A DNA stretch of 14,497 nucleotides from JANLIQ01 sp964362925 (GCA_964362925.1 CAYIGA010000017.1:1-14497), one strand, 5' to 3'; positions 1 through 6,515 are shown, numbered from the stretch's first letter. The notes: generated from the letters alone by a model not told the origin. A program made the numbers and translations.

Positions 1-25
1 GCAGGTTCGAATCCTGCCGAGCCCA
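1..25 (+). tRNA. tRNA, 3' end only (cut by window edge)
   Basis: Bases 1-17 form a T arm: stem GCAGG, loop TTCGAAT, stem CCTGC. They are followed by a 7-nt acceptor strand CGAGCCC (18-24) and discriminator A25. The anticodon lies outside the window, so the amino acid cannot be named. CCA is not encoded. The next gene starts at base 27, one base after the discriminator. Confidence 0.85.
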
Positions 26-26
26 C

Positions 27-914
27 ATGATCACAGTTTTAACCGGTGGAAAGTCGAGCGAACGGACGGTCGCTCTTTGGAGTGCCGAAACTGTTGTCGT
101 CGCGTTGAAGTCACTTAAAATCAATCACACTGTGATTGATTGCGCTAAAGTAGATTGGCTCGGTACTCTCAAAAATGCTCAACCCCAATTAGCAATCTTG
201 GCTCTACACGGCCAGTTTGGTGAAGATGGGCAAATCCAAAAAATTCTCGAAAGAGAAAATATTGCCTATACCGGTAGCGGCCCGATGGCTTGCCGTTTGG
301 CCTGGGATAAAATCGAGGCTAAGAAACTGGTCCAAAACATGGGTCTTGCCACGCCGGTCTGGTCAGTTGTTGGCGATTCGGAACGCCCGTCTAATCTGCC
401 AGTTGTCGTTAAACCAGCCAAGGAAGGATCCAGTTTTGGCGTCACCATCGTCAAAACTGCTATCAAACTGGTGCCGGCGATCACAGCGGCCAAGAAATTT
501 GGCGTTAAAGTTTTAATCGAAGAGTATATTGAAGGAACGGAGCTGACCTGTGGGGTGATTGATCTGCGCGGAAAAATTGAGACCTTACCGTTGGTTGAAA
601 TAATCCCCAAAAACCAGTTTTTTGACTTTGCCGCCAAGTACGACGGCAAAAGTTGCGAGGAGATCGTCCCGGCTCGGATCTCAAACGAGCTAACCAAAAA
701 AATCCAAAAGCAATCCACGGAAATCTTTCGCCAGTTCGGCTGTCGCCACTACGCTCGGATCGACTGGATATTGCCCGATCAAATACCGTACTTCTTGGAG
801 TTAAACACCCTACCTGGGCTAACAAAAAACTCGCTCATCGTCAAAGAATTGCGTTCGGCCGGTATTTCAATGGAAAAGTTTGTCGAGTTACTGGCCCATA
901 AAGCACTGATTTAA
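27..914 (+). CDS. ddl: D-alanine--D-alanine ligase
   Basis: This cytoplasmic ATP-grasp enzyme joins two D-alanines to make the dipeptide end of the peptidoglycan precursor. All the Ddl signatures are present in the 295-residue product, close to the usual ~305. They are GGKSSER near residue 7, HGQFGEDG near 60, YTGSG, the ATP-grasp lysine and Ser/Gly loop VKPAKEGSSFGV, EEYIEGTELTCGV, and the Mg/ATP end motif ARIDW then ELNTLPGLT. The start at 27 is supported because GGKSSER normally lies 6-10 residues from the N-terminus. No Shine-Dalgarno is possible outside the tRNA: the ATG is one base past the tRNA 3' end. The gene is probably co-transcribed with the tRNA and released by tRNA 3' processing, which would leave a leaderless message (inference). 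Ends with TAA. Confidence 0.95.
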   Translation: MITVLTGGKSSERTVALWSAETVVVALKSLKINHTVIDCAKVDWLGTLKNAQPQLAILALHGQFGEDGQIQKILERENIAYTGSGPMACRLAWDKIEAKKLVQNMGLATPVWSVVGDSERPSNLPVVVKPAKEGSSFGVTIVKTAIKLVPAITAAKKFGVKVLIEEYIEGTELTCGVIDLRGKIETLPLVEIIPKNQFFDFAAKYDGKSCEEIVPARISNELTKKIQKQSTEIFRQFGCRHYARIDWILPDQIPYFLELNTLPGLTKNSLIVKELRSAGISMEKFVELLAHKALI

Positions 915-929
915 CACCCTGGAATTGGG

Positions 930-1322
930 CTAGCGTGTCTCAATTTCTATTTCCTTCTCGTCGTAATCAAAGGTCACCACAAATTGGTCGAAAAACCCGT
1001 ACTGACCGACGACACCATAGTTGTAGCTTTCAGCTACCCCAGGCAAGAATCCGACATCAACCAACCTTGAGTGTTTGCCAACCTTAATCGTAACCGCGTG
1101 AATGAAAATTTCTGTAATTTGACCTGCGACACCGCTGACTTCGCCTGGCCGACCACTTTCAATATCAATCCCTAAAATCTCGCCGATTTCAGCGTCAAAA
1201 ATACAAAGGTCGGCACCCGAATCAATCAAAACTTCATAGCTAACCGAGCGAGCGTTACTTTGACCTTAATTTGGTATGACGGGACGATAGAAATGACCAA
1301 ATTTTTTGTAGCCAAATTTTAT
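930..1322 (-). pseudogene. Retropepsin-like aspartic protease, disrupted
   Basis: The open part, 1229 down to 930 (99 residues from a TTG), carries the active-site motif LIDSGAD and the later GQYGFFDQF and DYDEKEIEI strands typical of small single-domain retropepsin-like proteins common in CPR bacteria. The same frame continues upstream as IKFGYKKFGHFYRPVIPN, then TAA at 1268-1266, then GQSNARSVSYEVLIDSGAD. RPVIP and SVxYEVLIDSGAD are the normal N-terminal blocks of the family, at normal spacing. The stop therefore splits one ancestral frame. At the expected start, 1322-1320, the codon is ATA rather than ATG. Around the stop another frame reads IKVKVTLA, a better beta strand, so a pair of compensating indels is an alternative to a nonsense change. 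A shortened product from TTG 1229 would still hold the catalytic Asp but lose the first strand. It lies directly downstream of the DUF5678-like gene, its usual partner as I remember the neighbourhood. Confidence 0.65.
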
Positions 1323-1327
1323 CCGCC

Positions 1328-1516
1328 CTAGCCGATGTAAGGAACAAGTCGGTCAGGTAATTTAGTCAAAATCGGTTCGGCCACACCTCTGGCAACAGCT
1401 TTATCAAGGGCTTGTTTAGCTGTTTTGCCGCTTCCAACAACGGTTTTTTCGTCACTCTTAAGCGCCACCCACTGGCCACGATATTGACGGTATAAATCAG
1501 TCCAGTCTGTTATCAT
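1328..1516 (-). CDS. DUF5678-like small protein
   Basis: The 62-residue product resembles DUF5678 proteins: an N-terminal DWTDLYRQYRGQWVAL block, a beta turn with DEKTVVGSGKTAKQAL, then a short helix and a C-terminal PILTKLP strand. The molecular function is unknown. It precedes the retropepsin-like gene by a few bases, as in other CPR genomes (from memory), so the two were probably one operon. I chose ATG 1516 over TTG 1519 because an extended -10 box (TGTTAGAAT) ends 6 nt before it and no Shine-Dalgarno is visible. The transcript may thus be leaderless. Confidence 0.75.
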   Translation of the reverse strand: MITDWTDLYRQYRGQWVALKSDEKTVVGSGKTAKQALDKAVARGVAEPILTKLPDRLVPYIG

Positions 1517-1522
1517 CAATTT

Positions 1523-1531
1523 ATTCTAACA
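1523..1531 (-). promoter_or_regulatory. Extended -10 promoter element for the DUF5678-like gene
   Basis: On the minus strand the bases TGTTAGAAT form an extended -10 (TGn plus TAGAAT) whose last base is 6 nt from ATG 1516. No clear -35 is seen, as is usual for extended -10 promoters. Confidence 0.4.
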
Positions 1532-1569
1532 AGAGCCAAGATAAAAACTAGTGGGAACGGTTACAATAA

Positions 1570-1611
1570 TACGCATTTCGCGTCAACCTGTTAATTCATA
1601 AGTGCAAAATG
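1570..1611. repeat. Inverted repeat ACGCATTT / AAATGCGT
   Basis: ACGCATTT at 1570-1577 is mirrored by AAATGCGT at 1604-1611, with 26 nt between. It lies in the ~205-nt gene-free stretch (1517-1722) between the lipoprotein stop and the DUF5678-like start. There is no T-tract, so it is not a normal terminator; it could be an operator. Confidence 0.3.
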
Positions 1612-1722
1612 CGTCTTACACCTTACTTGGTATCAAACAGCATCCGAAGTAAAGAAATGCCCCGAGCCAGAATGGCGCAGGGCAGGAACTCCGAATCGGC
1701 AAGTGAGGAGATCGGGATTTTG

Positions 1723-2169
1723 CTACTTCCCGAGCTTCTTGTTTATCTCCTGACGCATTTCGCCCAACCGGATGATTGCCATATCCAGGAGGATCTTCGT
1801 AAACTGGGAATCGAAATCATCTCCGCTACGGATAAAATGCTCCCGATTTCGATACCGTATCCAGAGGACGGCATACTCTGCCTTTTGAACGACCACGAGG
1901 TTGATATCAGGGACGCCATCCTGGGCAATGACGGTTGCCCCATGGGCCTCGAACCGATCCGGGATTCGTGCGTCGCCGAACCCGGGCAACTCGTCATAAC
2001 CGCCGCCGTATGTCCAGGTACTAAGTAGACTGTCCATACCCGACAGGGGAGGAATGGGCGATGGTTTGAGTTGTTCAAACCCAGGAGGGGGGAAAATGGT
2101 CGCGGGTCCCGAACACCCGCTTAACCATAGAACACAACCGAGCAGGGCGAAGGTACTTAGAAATCTCAA
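1723..2169 (-). CDS. Predicted lipoprotein of unknown function
   Basis: The 148-residue product begins with a lipoprotein signal: a short MRF n-region, hydrophobic LSTFALLGCVLWL, and lipobox LSGC with Cys near residue 19. It should be lipidated and held on the outer face of the membrane. After a Pro-rich linker (IFPPPGFEQLKPSPIPPL) comes a compact alpha/beta region ending in a charged helix, EMRQEINKKLGK. I do not recognise the family. The start is set at TTG 2169 because AGGAG sits 7 nt upstream of it and the signal peptide begins there; a longer TTG start at 2220 would overlap the -10 box. A consensus sigma-70-type promoter lies upstream, so the gene is probably well expressed. It is divergent from the L,D-transpeptidase, so a cell-envelope role is plausible but unproven. 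Confidence 0.8.
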   Translation of the reverse strand: MRFLSTFALLGCVLWLSGCSGPATIFPPPGFEQLKPSPIPPLSGMDSLLSTWTYGGGYDELPGFGDARIPDRFEAHGATVIAQDGVPDINLVVVQKAEYAVLWIRYRNREHFIRSGDDFDSQFTKILLDMAIIRLGEMRQEINKKLGK

Positions 2170-2220
2170 TGGTACGCTCCTTTCTGGCTTTGCCAGAATG
2201 TATTCAAACGAAGTAGACAA

Positions 2221-2249
2221 ATTGTAACCTTTTCTTCTTATTCTGTCAA
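2221..2249 (-). promoter_or_regulatory. Consensus promoter of the lipoprotein gene
   Basis: On the minus strand, -35 TTGACA (2249-2244), a 17-nt spacer and -10 TACAAT (2226-2221) fit the sigma-70 consensus very well. The predicted start of transcription leaves a leader of about 45 nt containing the AGGAG ribosome site. Confidence 0.8.
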
Positions 2250-2281
2250 CCCTTTTCGGCCGATTTCCGATTGGTTACAAT
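2221..2281. repeat. 9-bp inverted repeat spanning the divergent promoters
   Basis: ATTGTAACC (2221-2229) and GGTTACAAT (2273-2281) are perfect inverted copies that each contain a TACAAT -10 box, one for the lipoprotein and one for the L,D-transpeptidase. A third copy, GGTTACAAT, occurs at 1559-1567. Confidence 0.5.
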
Positions 2282-2291
2282 ACAGATATTG

Positions 2292-3737
2292 ATGAGGATA
2301 ATCGGGCGACGCCAGATTTTAGTAATAGCTTTTCTTCTAACAGCGCTAATTTCCCTTATCGCCGCCGTTGGGGCAATTACCTCGCTGTTGTTTGCCGGCA
2401 AAGTCTTGCCGCGCACCTATGTCGCCGGCGTTGATATCGGCGGCCTAGCCTATCCGGCGGCTCGGCAGAAGACCCAAGTAAAGGTCGGCGAGTTGTCTGG
2501 ATTGCAACTATCTTTTAGCTTGAACGATAAATCGGCCCATATTTCTCTGACTGAATTAGGGGTAAAGGTGGACGAACAGTCGACCTTGTTGCCGGCCGTT
2601 CGTCCAGTCGATTCCTTTGATTGGCTGGCGTTGAAGTACTGGCGAGGAATGTTCAAGACTAAAGAACTAGTTCTGTTATACAACGCTGACCCCTTAGTAT
2701 TACGCAACAAAGTCGAGACAATTCTCGGCGTTACCACCGCCGCCAAAGACGCCGAAGTTAGCTTTGATAACGGTCAATTAGTCGTCCGCGAAGGCCAGAA
2801 AGGCGTTTCCATCTCGGACGTGGCCATTAACACGGCGATTAAAACGGCGCTGGCAACAGGAAGCGCAACGCTAACCAAATTGGAGTATACCGAAAGTTCA
2901 CCGATTATTACGACGGCCATTGCCAGCCAAACAAAAACCGAAATCGAACAAAGATTTAGACCAATTTATCTCAACGATGGCGATCAGCGTTTGGCAATTG
3001 CGCCAAGTAGCCAGTATTCATTCATTGATTTCTCTGCCGCGGACGGCCGGATCAACTGGCAAGTTTCCCAGTCGAAGATTGCTAACTACTTGAATGCCAA
3101 TGTCGCCACCAAGGTCAATGTGAGAATGCTCCCCAAAACAATACTATCCGACTCCCAACAAGTAACCCAAGAGGGAAGAGACGGTCGAGAAGCCAATGTT
3201 AATAAATTAGCCATCGCCGTCGCCCGTACAATTACCGAACAAACCGATACCTCGAATTCCCCACTGGCAATCAGCGTCCAGGTCATCCCCTTCACCGAAA
3301 AAATCGTCTATCCGGATTTTGTCGCTGGACTGTTCCCGGGTTTATACATCGACATTAACTTAACCAAACAAAGGTTGTTCATTATTAACGGTCAAACCAA
3401 GCAGGCCGAATATATGATCTCCAGCGGCAAACGTGGCACACCGACGCCATCGGGAGTTTTTTACCTTAAAAATAAAATTCCCCTCGCCCAGTCGCGGCTC
3501 TTCCCGGGAATTTGGATGGAGAAATGGAACGCCTTAGCCCGAACCCCGGACGGCGGCGGCTACCAAGGTTACGGCGTTCATCGAGTCCCCTGCTTTGATC
3601 CGCAGTGCAACTCCCGAGAACCCGCCTCCCATCTCGGTCGTCCGGTCTCCCACGGCTGTGTTCGGATCGAGAACGACGGTGCTGACTGGGTTTACGACAA
3701 CGCCCCGGTCGGCACTCCAGTCAATATACACACATAA
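2292..3737 (+). CDS. Membrane-anchored L,D-transpeptidase (PG-binding + YkuD)
   Basis: The 481-residue protein is predicted to make 3-3 peptidoglycan crosslinks, or attach proteins to peptidoglycan, outside the membrane. Residues ~9-36 are one hydrophobic anchor. A region beginning GKVLPRTYVAGVDIGGL resembles the PF12229 peptidoglycan-binding 4 domain, and a second copy-like region follows to ~residue 310. The C-terminal ~140 residues are a YkuD domain: IDINLTKQRLFI, SSGKRGTPTPSGVF, a YGVH histidine near 430, and the catalytic SHGCVR with Cys456. Between His430 and SHGC is an unusual insertion with a CX4C pair (Cys434, Cys439). The start was placed at ATG 2292 because a TACAAT -10 box ends 10 nt before it; a TTG at 2271 is upstream of that box. 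Neither has a Shine-Dalgarno. Confidence 0.9.
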   Translation: MRIIGRRQILVIAFLLTALISLIAAVGAITSLLFAGKVLPRTYVAGVDIGGLAYPAARQKTQVKVGELSGLQLSFSLNDKSAHISLTELGVKVDEQSTLLPAVRPVDSFDWLALKYWRGMFKTKELVLLYNADPLVLRNKVETILGVTTAAKDAEVSFDNGQLVVREGQKGVSISDVAINTAIKTALATGSATLTKLEYTESSPIITTAIASQTKTEIEQRFRPIYLNDGDQRLAIAPSSQYSFIDFSAADGRINWQVSQSKIANYLNANVATKVNVRMLPKTILSDSQQVTQEGRDGREANVNKLAIAVARTITEQTDTSNSPLAISVQVIPFTEKIVYPDFVAGLFPGLYIDINLTKQRLFIINGQTKQAEYMISSGKRGTPTPSGVFYLKNKIPLAQSRLFPGIWMEKWNALARTPDGGGYQGYGVHRVPCFDPQCNSREPASHLGRPVSHGCVRIENDGADWVYDNAPVGTPVNIHT

Positions 3738-3843
3738 CCACTGACGTGGTAAATCCCAATAACCCAAGTACCAACTTTGAACACGAGTGAAAAGCGACCA
3801 AAGCGACATAACCAAACAATTATCAATCAGCGAAATCCCAATT

Positions 3844-4077
3844 TCAAAACTTTTTCAAAAGGCGGGAGAGGAGTTTTTTGTCTTCTGGTTCGTTGGAGTT
3901 TATCAACTTAATTTCGGCGTAATAGCTTAAAGCGGCTCGGCCAGCGGCGATTACCGCCTCTAGTTGACTGACAAATTTGGGGTTATCGTTTTCTGCCAGT
4001 ATCCGTTCCAACGACTGGGCCTGCCCAACCATCCGTCGTAATCTTGAAATAAACTGTCTTTTTATTTGTTCTTCCAT
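3844..4077 (-). CDS. CsoR/RcnR-family (DUF156) regulator lacking metal ligands
   Basis: The 77-residue, all-helical product aligns with CsoR-type repressors: FISRLRRMVGQAQSLERIL matches the RLxRxxGQxxGLxRML first helix, followed by helix 2 (FVSQLEAVIAAGRAALSYYAEI) and a short last helix. Family members are DNA-binding tetramers that release the operator on binding Cu(I), Ni, sulfide or formaldehyde through a Cys/His/Cys set. Here the protein contains no Cys and no His at all; the three positions fall on Pro or Lys, Leu and Asn. It may be a constitutive repressor or sense something else. A palindromic CsoR-like operator lies about 60 bp upstream, suggesting autoregulation. No Shine-Dalgarno is seen before ATG 4077. 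Confidence 0.75.
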   Translation of the reverse strand: MEEQIKRQFISRLRRMVGQAQSLERILAENDNPKFVSQLEAVIAAGRAALSYYAEIKLINSNEPEDKKLLSRLLKKF

Positions 4078-4136
4078 CTAATTTCGTTAATTGATAAGCG
4101 GCAAATTATCCCAACTATGCCCCCTTCAATCCCCAA

Positions 4137-4155
4137 TATACCCCACTTGGGTATA
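4137..4155. promoter_or_regulatory. CsoR-like palindromic operator
   Basis: TATACCC (4137-4143), a 5-nt spacer and GGGTATA (4149-4155) form a perfect 7-bp inverted repeat. AT-rich ends around a C-run/G-run core are the known form of CsoR-type operators. It lies upstream of the CsoR-like gene and downstream of the beta-CASP gene. On the minus strand it overlaps a possible -10, TATATT (4139-4134). Confidence 0.65.
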
Positions 4156-4200
4156 AATTAAAGTCTGGAAATATCTCTGTCTAAATCTAGCTAGTCAATA

Positions 4201-5559
4201 CTAAACCTCGATCGAGGCGCCGATTTTGGGGATGACGATATCGGCCTCTGGCAAATGACTTTTAACGAAAGCCAAATACTTTTCGGCTCGATCGGGCTGG
4301 CTGTGAACAATCGCCAATCTCCCACCGGCGGGCATCTCGATTTTCCGAAGCCAAGCCATTAACTCGGAATTATCGGCGTGTCCCGAAAAAGCTTCCGCAA
4401 CTTCGATCTTAGCTCGAACTGCCACCTCTTGGCCGTGAATATGGACCTGTTTAGCTCCGCCAACGATGGCCGAACCGAGCGTTCCTGGTGCCTGAAAACC
4501 GATCACTAATAAATATGTATCAGGTCGCGATAAGTAGTGTTTCAAGTGATGAACGATTCGACCACCGGCCATCATCCCCGATCCAGCGATAATCACTTTT
4601 GGGTTCTGGGCTTGATTAATATCTTTAGAGTCCTCGACGGTCGGCGTCAGCGCCAGCGAGCCAAAATCAAACAAATTATGGCCACCGTGTTCGTCTCGAG
4701 TAACCTGGCGGCGATAAAGCTCCATATGGCGTTCGAACACCTCTAGAGCCTCGATGGCTAGCGGGCTATCGAGGAAGATCGGCATTTTCGGAAGAGAGTG
4801 TTTCTCAAACAATTCGTGAAGCAAAAAAAGTAGCTCTTGACTGCGTTCGATCGAGAAAGCCGGAATCAACAAGATACCGTTGTTCTGACTGGTCCACTCA
4901 AGGGCTTTCTTGACTACCGCCGCTCGATTATCCGTGCCTTCGTGCTCCTCACCGCCGTAAGTGGCTTCAGTAACGACTAAATCGGCCGCTGGTGGTGACT
5001 CTGGTCTGGCCAAGAGTGGGCTTGGCCAGTGGCCGATATCGCCAGAGAAAATAATTTTCTTACCACCCGCTTCGAGCAGTATCGAAGCCGAGCCGAGAAT
5101 ATGACCGGCATCGTAGAAAGTAAATTGGTCACGGCCGTTAAGGCGATGGGGCTTGTGGTAGGGAACGATTTGAAATTGGTGGAGAGTCCGATTCAAATCT
5201 TCCTCTTCATATAAAAGTGGCAGGCCCTCTCGCTTACTTCGCTCCTCGGCCAAGCCCAAGGCATCCTTCAAAATGATAGTTGCCAACTCAATTGTTGCTT
5301 CGGTGGCAAAAATTGGCCCGCTAAAACCACCGCGCGCCAATACCGGTAATCGGCCGATATGGTCGAGGTGGGCGTGAGTGACGACAACAGCGCTGACCTG
5401 GCTCGGATTATATGCTAACGGGTCGTCATTCAGCTTGGAAATGGTATCGCGACCCTGAAACAGGCCGCAATCAACGATATATTTGTCAGTATCGGTTTCA
5501 ATCAGGAAGTTGCTACCGGTCACCTCGCCAGCGGCCCCAAAAAAATTGACTTTAGTCAT
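4201..5559 (-). CDS. Beta-CASP metallo-beta-lactamase RNA-processing nuclease
   Basis: The 452-residue protein has the full set of metallo-beta-lactamase and beta-CASP motifs of the CPSF/Ysh1-like exonuclease group: HAHLDH at 62-67, AGHILGSA with His153, FSGDIG with Asp174, beta-CASP motif A TEATYG near 198, IPAFSIERSQE near 232, GSGMMAGG near 326, motif B SGHAD with His394, and motif C histidine near 419. A two-zinc site cutting RNA in the cytoplasm is expected. The start ATG 5559 is the third of three near-identical ATGACTAAA copies upstream; only this one opens the long frame, and it gives the normal N-terminus (FFGAAGEVTGS). It follows the LOG gene in the same direction and its initiation is probably coupled to small upstream ORFs. 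Confidence 0.92.
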   Translation of the reverse strand: MTKVNFFGAAGEVTGSNFLIETDTDKYIVDCGLFQGRDTISKLNDDPLAYNPSQVSAVVVTHAHLDHIGRLPVLARGGFSGPIFATEATIELATIILKDALGLAEERSKREGLPLLYEEEDLNRTLHQFQIVPYHKPHRLNGRDQFTFYDAGHILGSASILLEAGGKKIIFSGDIGHWPSPLLARPESPPAADLVVTEATYGGEEHEGTDNRAAVVKKALEWTSQNNGILLIPAFSIERSQELLFLLHELFEKHSLPKMPIFLDSPLAIEALEVFERHMELYRRQVTRDEHGGHNLFDFGSLALTPTVEDSKDINQAQNPKVIIAGSGMMAGGRIVHHLKHYLSRPDTYLLVIGFQAPGTLGSAIVGGAKQVHIHGQEVAVRAKIEVAEAFSGHADNSELMAWLRKIEMPAGGRLAIVHSQPDRAEKYLAFVKSHLPEADIVIPKIGASIEV

Positions 5560-5617
5560 TATATTTATCGCAGAAACTGACTTTAGTCATTATATTTACC
5601 GGCTGATTTTAGTCATA
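5547..5617 (-). repeat. Triplicated start-codon region with two mini-ORFs
   Basis: A 21-bp sequence is exactly duplicated at 5547-5567 and 5578-5598, with a third, 14-nt partial copy at 5604-5617. On the minus strand each copy contains ATGACTAAA. The first ATG (5616, 2 nt after the LOG stop) opens a 6-codon ORF ending at 5596. The second (5590) opens a 12-codon ORF whose TAA (5554-5552) overlaps the true start (5559) by 8 nt in another frame. Confidence 0.85.
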
Positions 5618-6181
5618 CTAAATAGTGTCGCCGTCGATCTGGCCAATATCCTCTCGAGCCATCTTGATGATTTTGGCGGCTAATTTTTCCGGATCATTGT
5701 CGAAAACTATTTTGGCTCGACCGCGCTTGGCCAGCGTTAGTAAGTGATCGAGCTCGTCAGAGATGCCGCCGCTTTCAGTCAGAATGCCGATTGGCTTTTT
5801 GTCTTCAAAGGCGATGGTAAACTCGTTCAAGGTGCCGATCCGACCGCAGATAAAAATCACGGCGTCGGTCGAACGGATAAAGAGTAAATTCCGTCCCGAG
5901 TAGCCAAAGCCGGTGTACATCGAGAAATCAGTGTAACGGTACGGTAATTTGTATTTTTTAACATGCTCAAGATAGCTCGAAGCCGGTGAAATACCAACCG
6001 TAAAACCACCGGCTTTTTTTGCCCCTTTGGCCGCCGCTAGTGGGATACCAGTCGTATCGCCAGTGACGACAACAACACCTCTCTTGGCCAAGTAAAAACC
6101 GAGCCGTTCGGCCTTCTTGAAGGCATCGGGCAAGCAGATATCCTCGGCCGCACCTGAAATACCGATTTTGATGTGTTGAAT
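5618..6181 (-). CDS. LOG-family (TIGR00725-like) protein, apparent AUU start
   Basis: The 187-residue product is a Rossmann-type nucleotide-binding protein. It shows the GISGAAE phosphate loop near residue 7, VVTGDTTGIP near 38, TGFGYSGRN, and the diagnostic CGRIGTLNEFTIAFEDKKP (a variant of the LOG PGGxGTxxE motif). Some LOG proteins are cytokinin-type phosphoribohydrolases; this TIGR00725-like subgroup has no firm assigned reaction. The only later in-frame start, TTG 6133, would remove the first strand and the GxSG loop. A perfect AAGGAGG (6193-6187) sits 5 nt before an in-frame ATT (6181-6179), and no ATG, GTG or TTG is in frame upstream of 6133 as far back as I read. I therefore infer initiation at AUU, or a mutated ATG. 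It lies upstream of the beta-CASP gene, 58 nt away. Confidence 0.85.
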   Translation of the reverse strand: MQHIKIGISGAAEDICLPDAFKKAERLGFYLAKRGVVVVTGDTTGIPLAAAKGAKKAGGFTVGISPASSYLEHVKKYKLPYRYTDFSMYTGFGYSGRNLLFIRSTDAVIFICGRIGTLNEFTIAFEDKKPIGILTESGGISDELDHLLTLAKRGRAKIVFDNDPEKLAAKIIKMAREDIGQIDGDTI

Positions 6182-6186
6182 TGAGC

Positions 6187-6215
6187 CCTCCTTTGTCCAG
6201 TCTAGGGGAGACTGG
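6187..6215 (-). promoter_or_regulatory. 7-bp hairpin followed by AAGGAGG ribosome site
   Basis: On the minus strand CCAGTCT (6215-6209), loop CCCCT and AGACTGG (6203-6197) form a perfect stem. After 3 nt comes AAGGAGG (6193-6187), then 5 nt and the ATT codon. The stem lies where it could control access to the ribosome site. TTGAAA with a 17-nt spacer and TAGACT inside the hairpin could also act as a promoter. Confidence 0.5.
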
Positions 6216-6217
6216 AG

Positions 6218-6247
6218 CAGTTTTCAATTATCAGTTGTCAGTTTTCA
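6218..6247. repeat. Short repeats of CAGTTnTCA
   Basis: CAGTTTTCA (6218-6226), CAGTTGTCA (6232-6240) and CAGTTTTCA (6239-6247) occur in a row upstream of the LOG gene. Purpose unknown. Confidence 0.5.
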
Positions 6248-6325
6248 AGAAAAATCTTTGGTATAAGCTAGTTCGTTGCCGAAACAACGGGTTTATTGTA
6301 AGATGAGCCCAGCACATTAAGTCAA

Positions 6326-6500
6326 TTTTCTGGGGTAGCTCAGTGGGCCGAAACGGTAATGAGAACGAGTACATTCTCGATTTGCTCATCGCTTGCGCAA
6401 AATGAGAACTAAACATTTTTAGTTTGAATCGTTGAGGCGGGCGAGACCCTGTCGCGCACTTGCGACGGTCGAGCCCAGGAAGAGCGGTCGCCACTTTTTT
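6326..6500 (+). ncRNA. Candidate structured RNA
   Basis: The 334 nt between the LOG start and tRNA-Asn hold no gene. The plus strand has dense pairing potential: an outer helix 6326-6334 with 6474-6482 (9 bp, two G-U), hairpins 6361-6378, 6385-6406 and 6407-6424 (AACTAAA/TTTAGTT), and a long hairpin 6439-6476 (GGGC, GACC and GTCGC paired with GCGAC, GGTC and GCCC, with a GA/GA internal loop). The outer helix and the last hairpin compete for 6474-6476. The region starts with a tRNA-like GGGGTAGCTCAG and ends in a T6 run (6495-6500). It does not match the landmarks I know for tmRNA, RNase P RNA, SRP RNA or 6S RNA. It could instead be debris of tRNA-directed insertion. Confidence 0.35.
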
Positions 6501-6515
6501 GAATGTTTTCAGAGC

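Noticed and set aside
1609..2028. A 139-residue plus-strand frame opposite the lipoprotein gene
   Set aside because: The minus frame has a signal peptide, lipobox, ribosome site and consensus promoter; the plus frame has none of these.
6326..6482. A tRNA with an intron, starting at the GGGGTAGCTCAG
   Set aside because: No anticodon arm or T arm with TTCGAAT-type loop can be placed, and the ends pair only as a longer helix.
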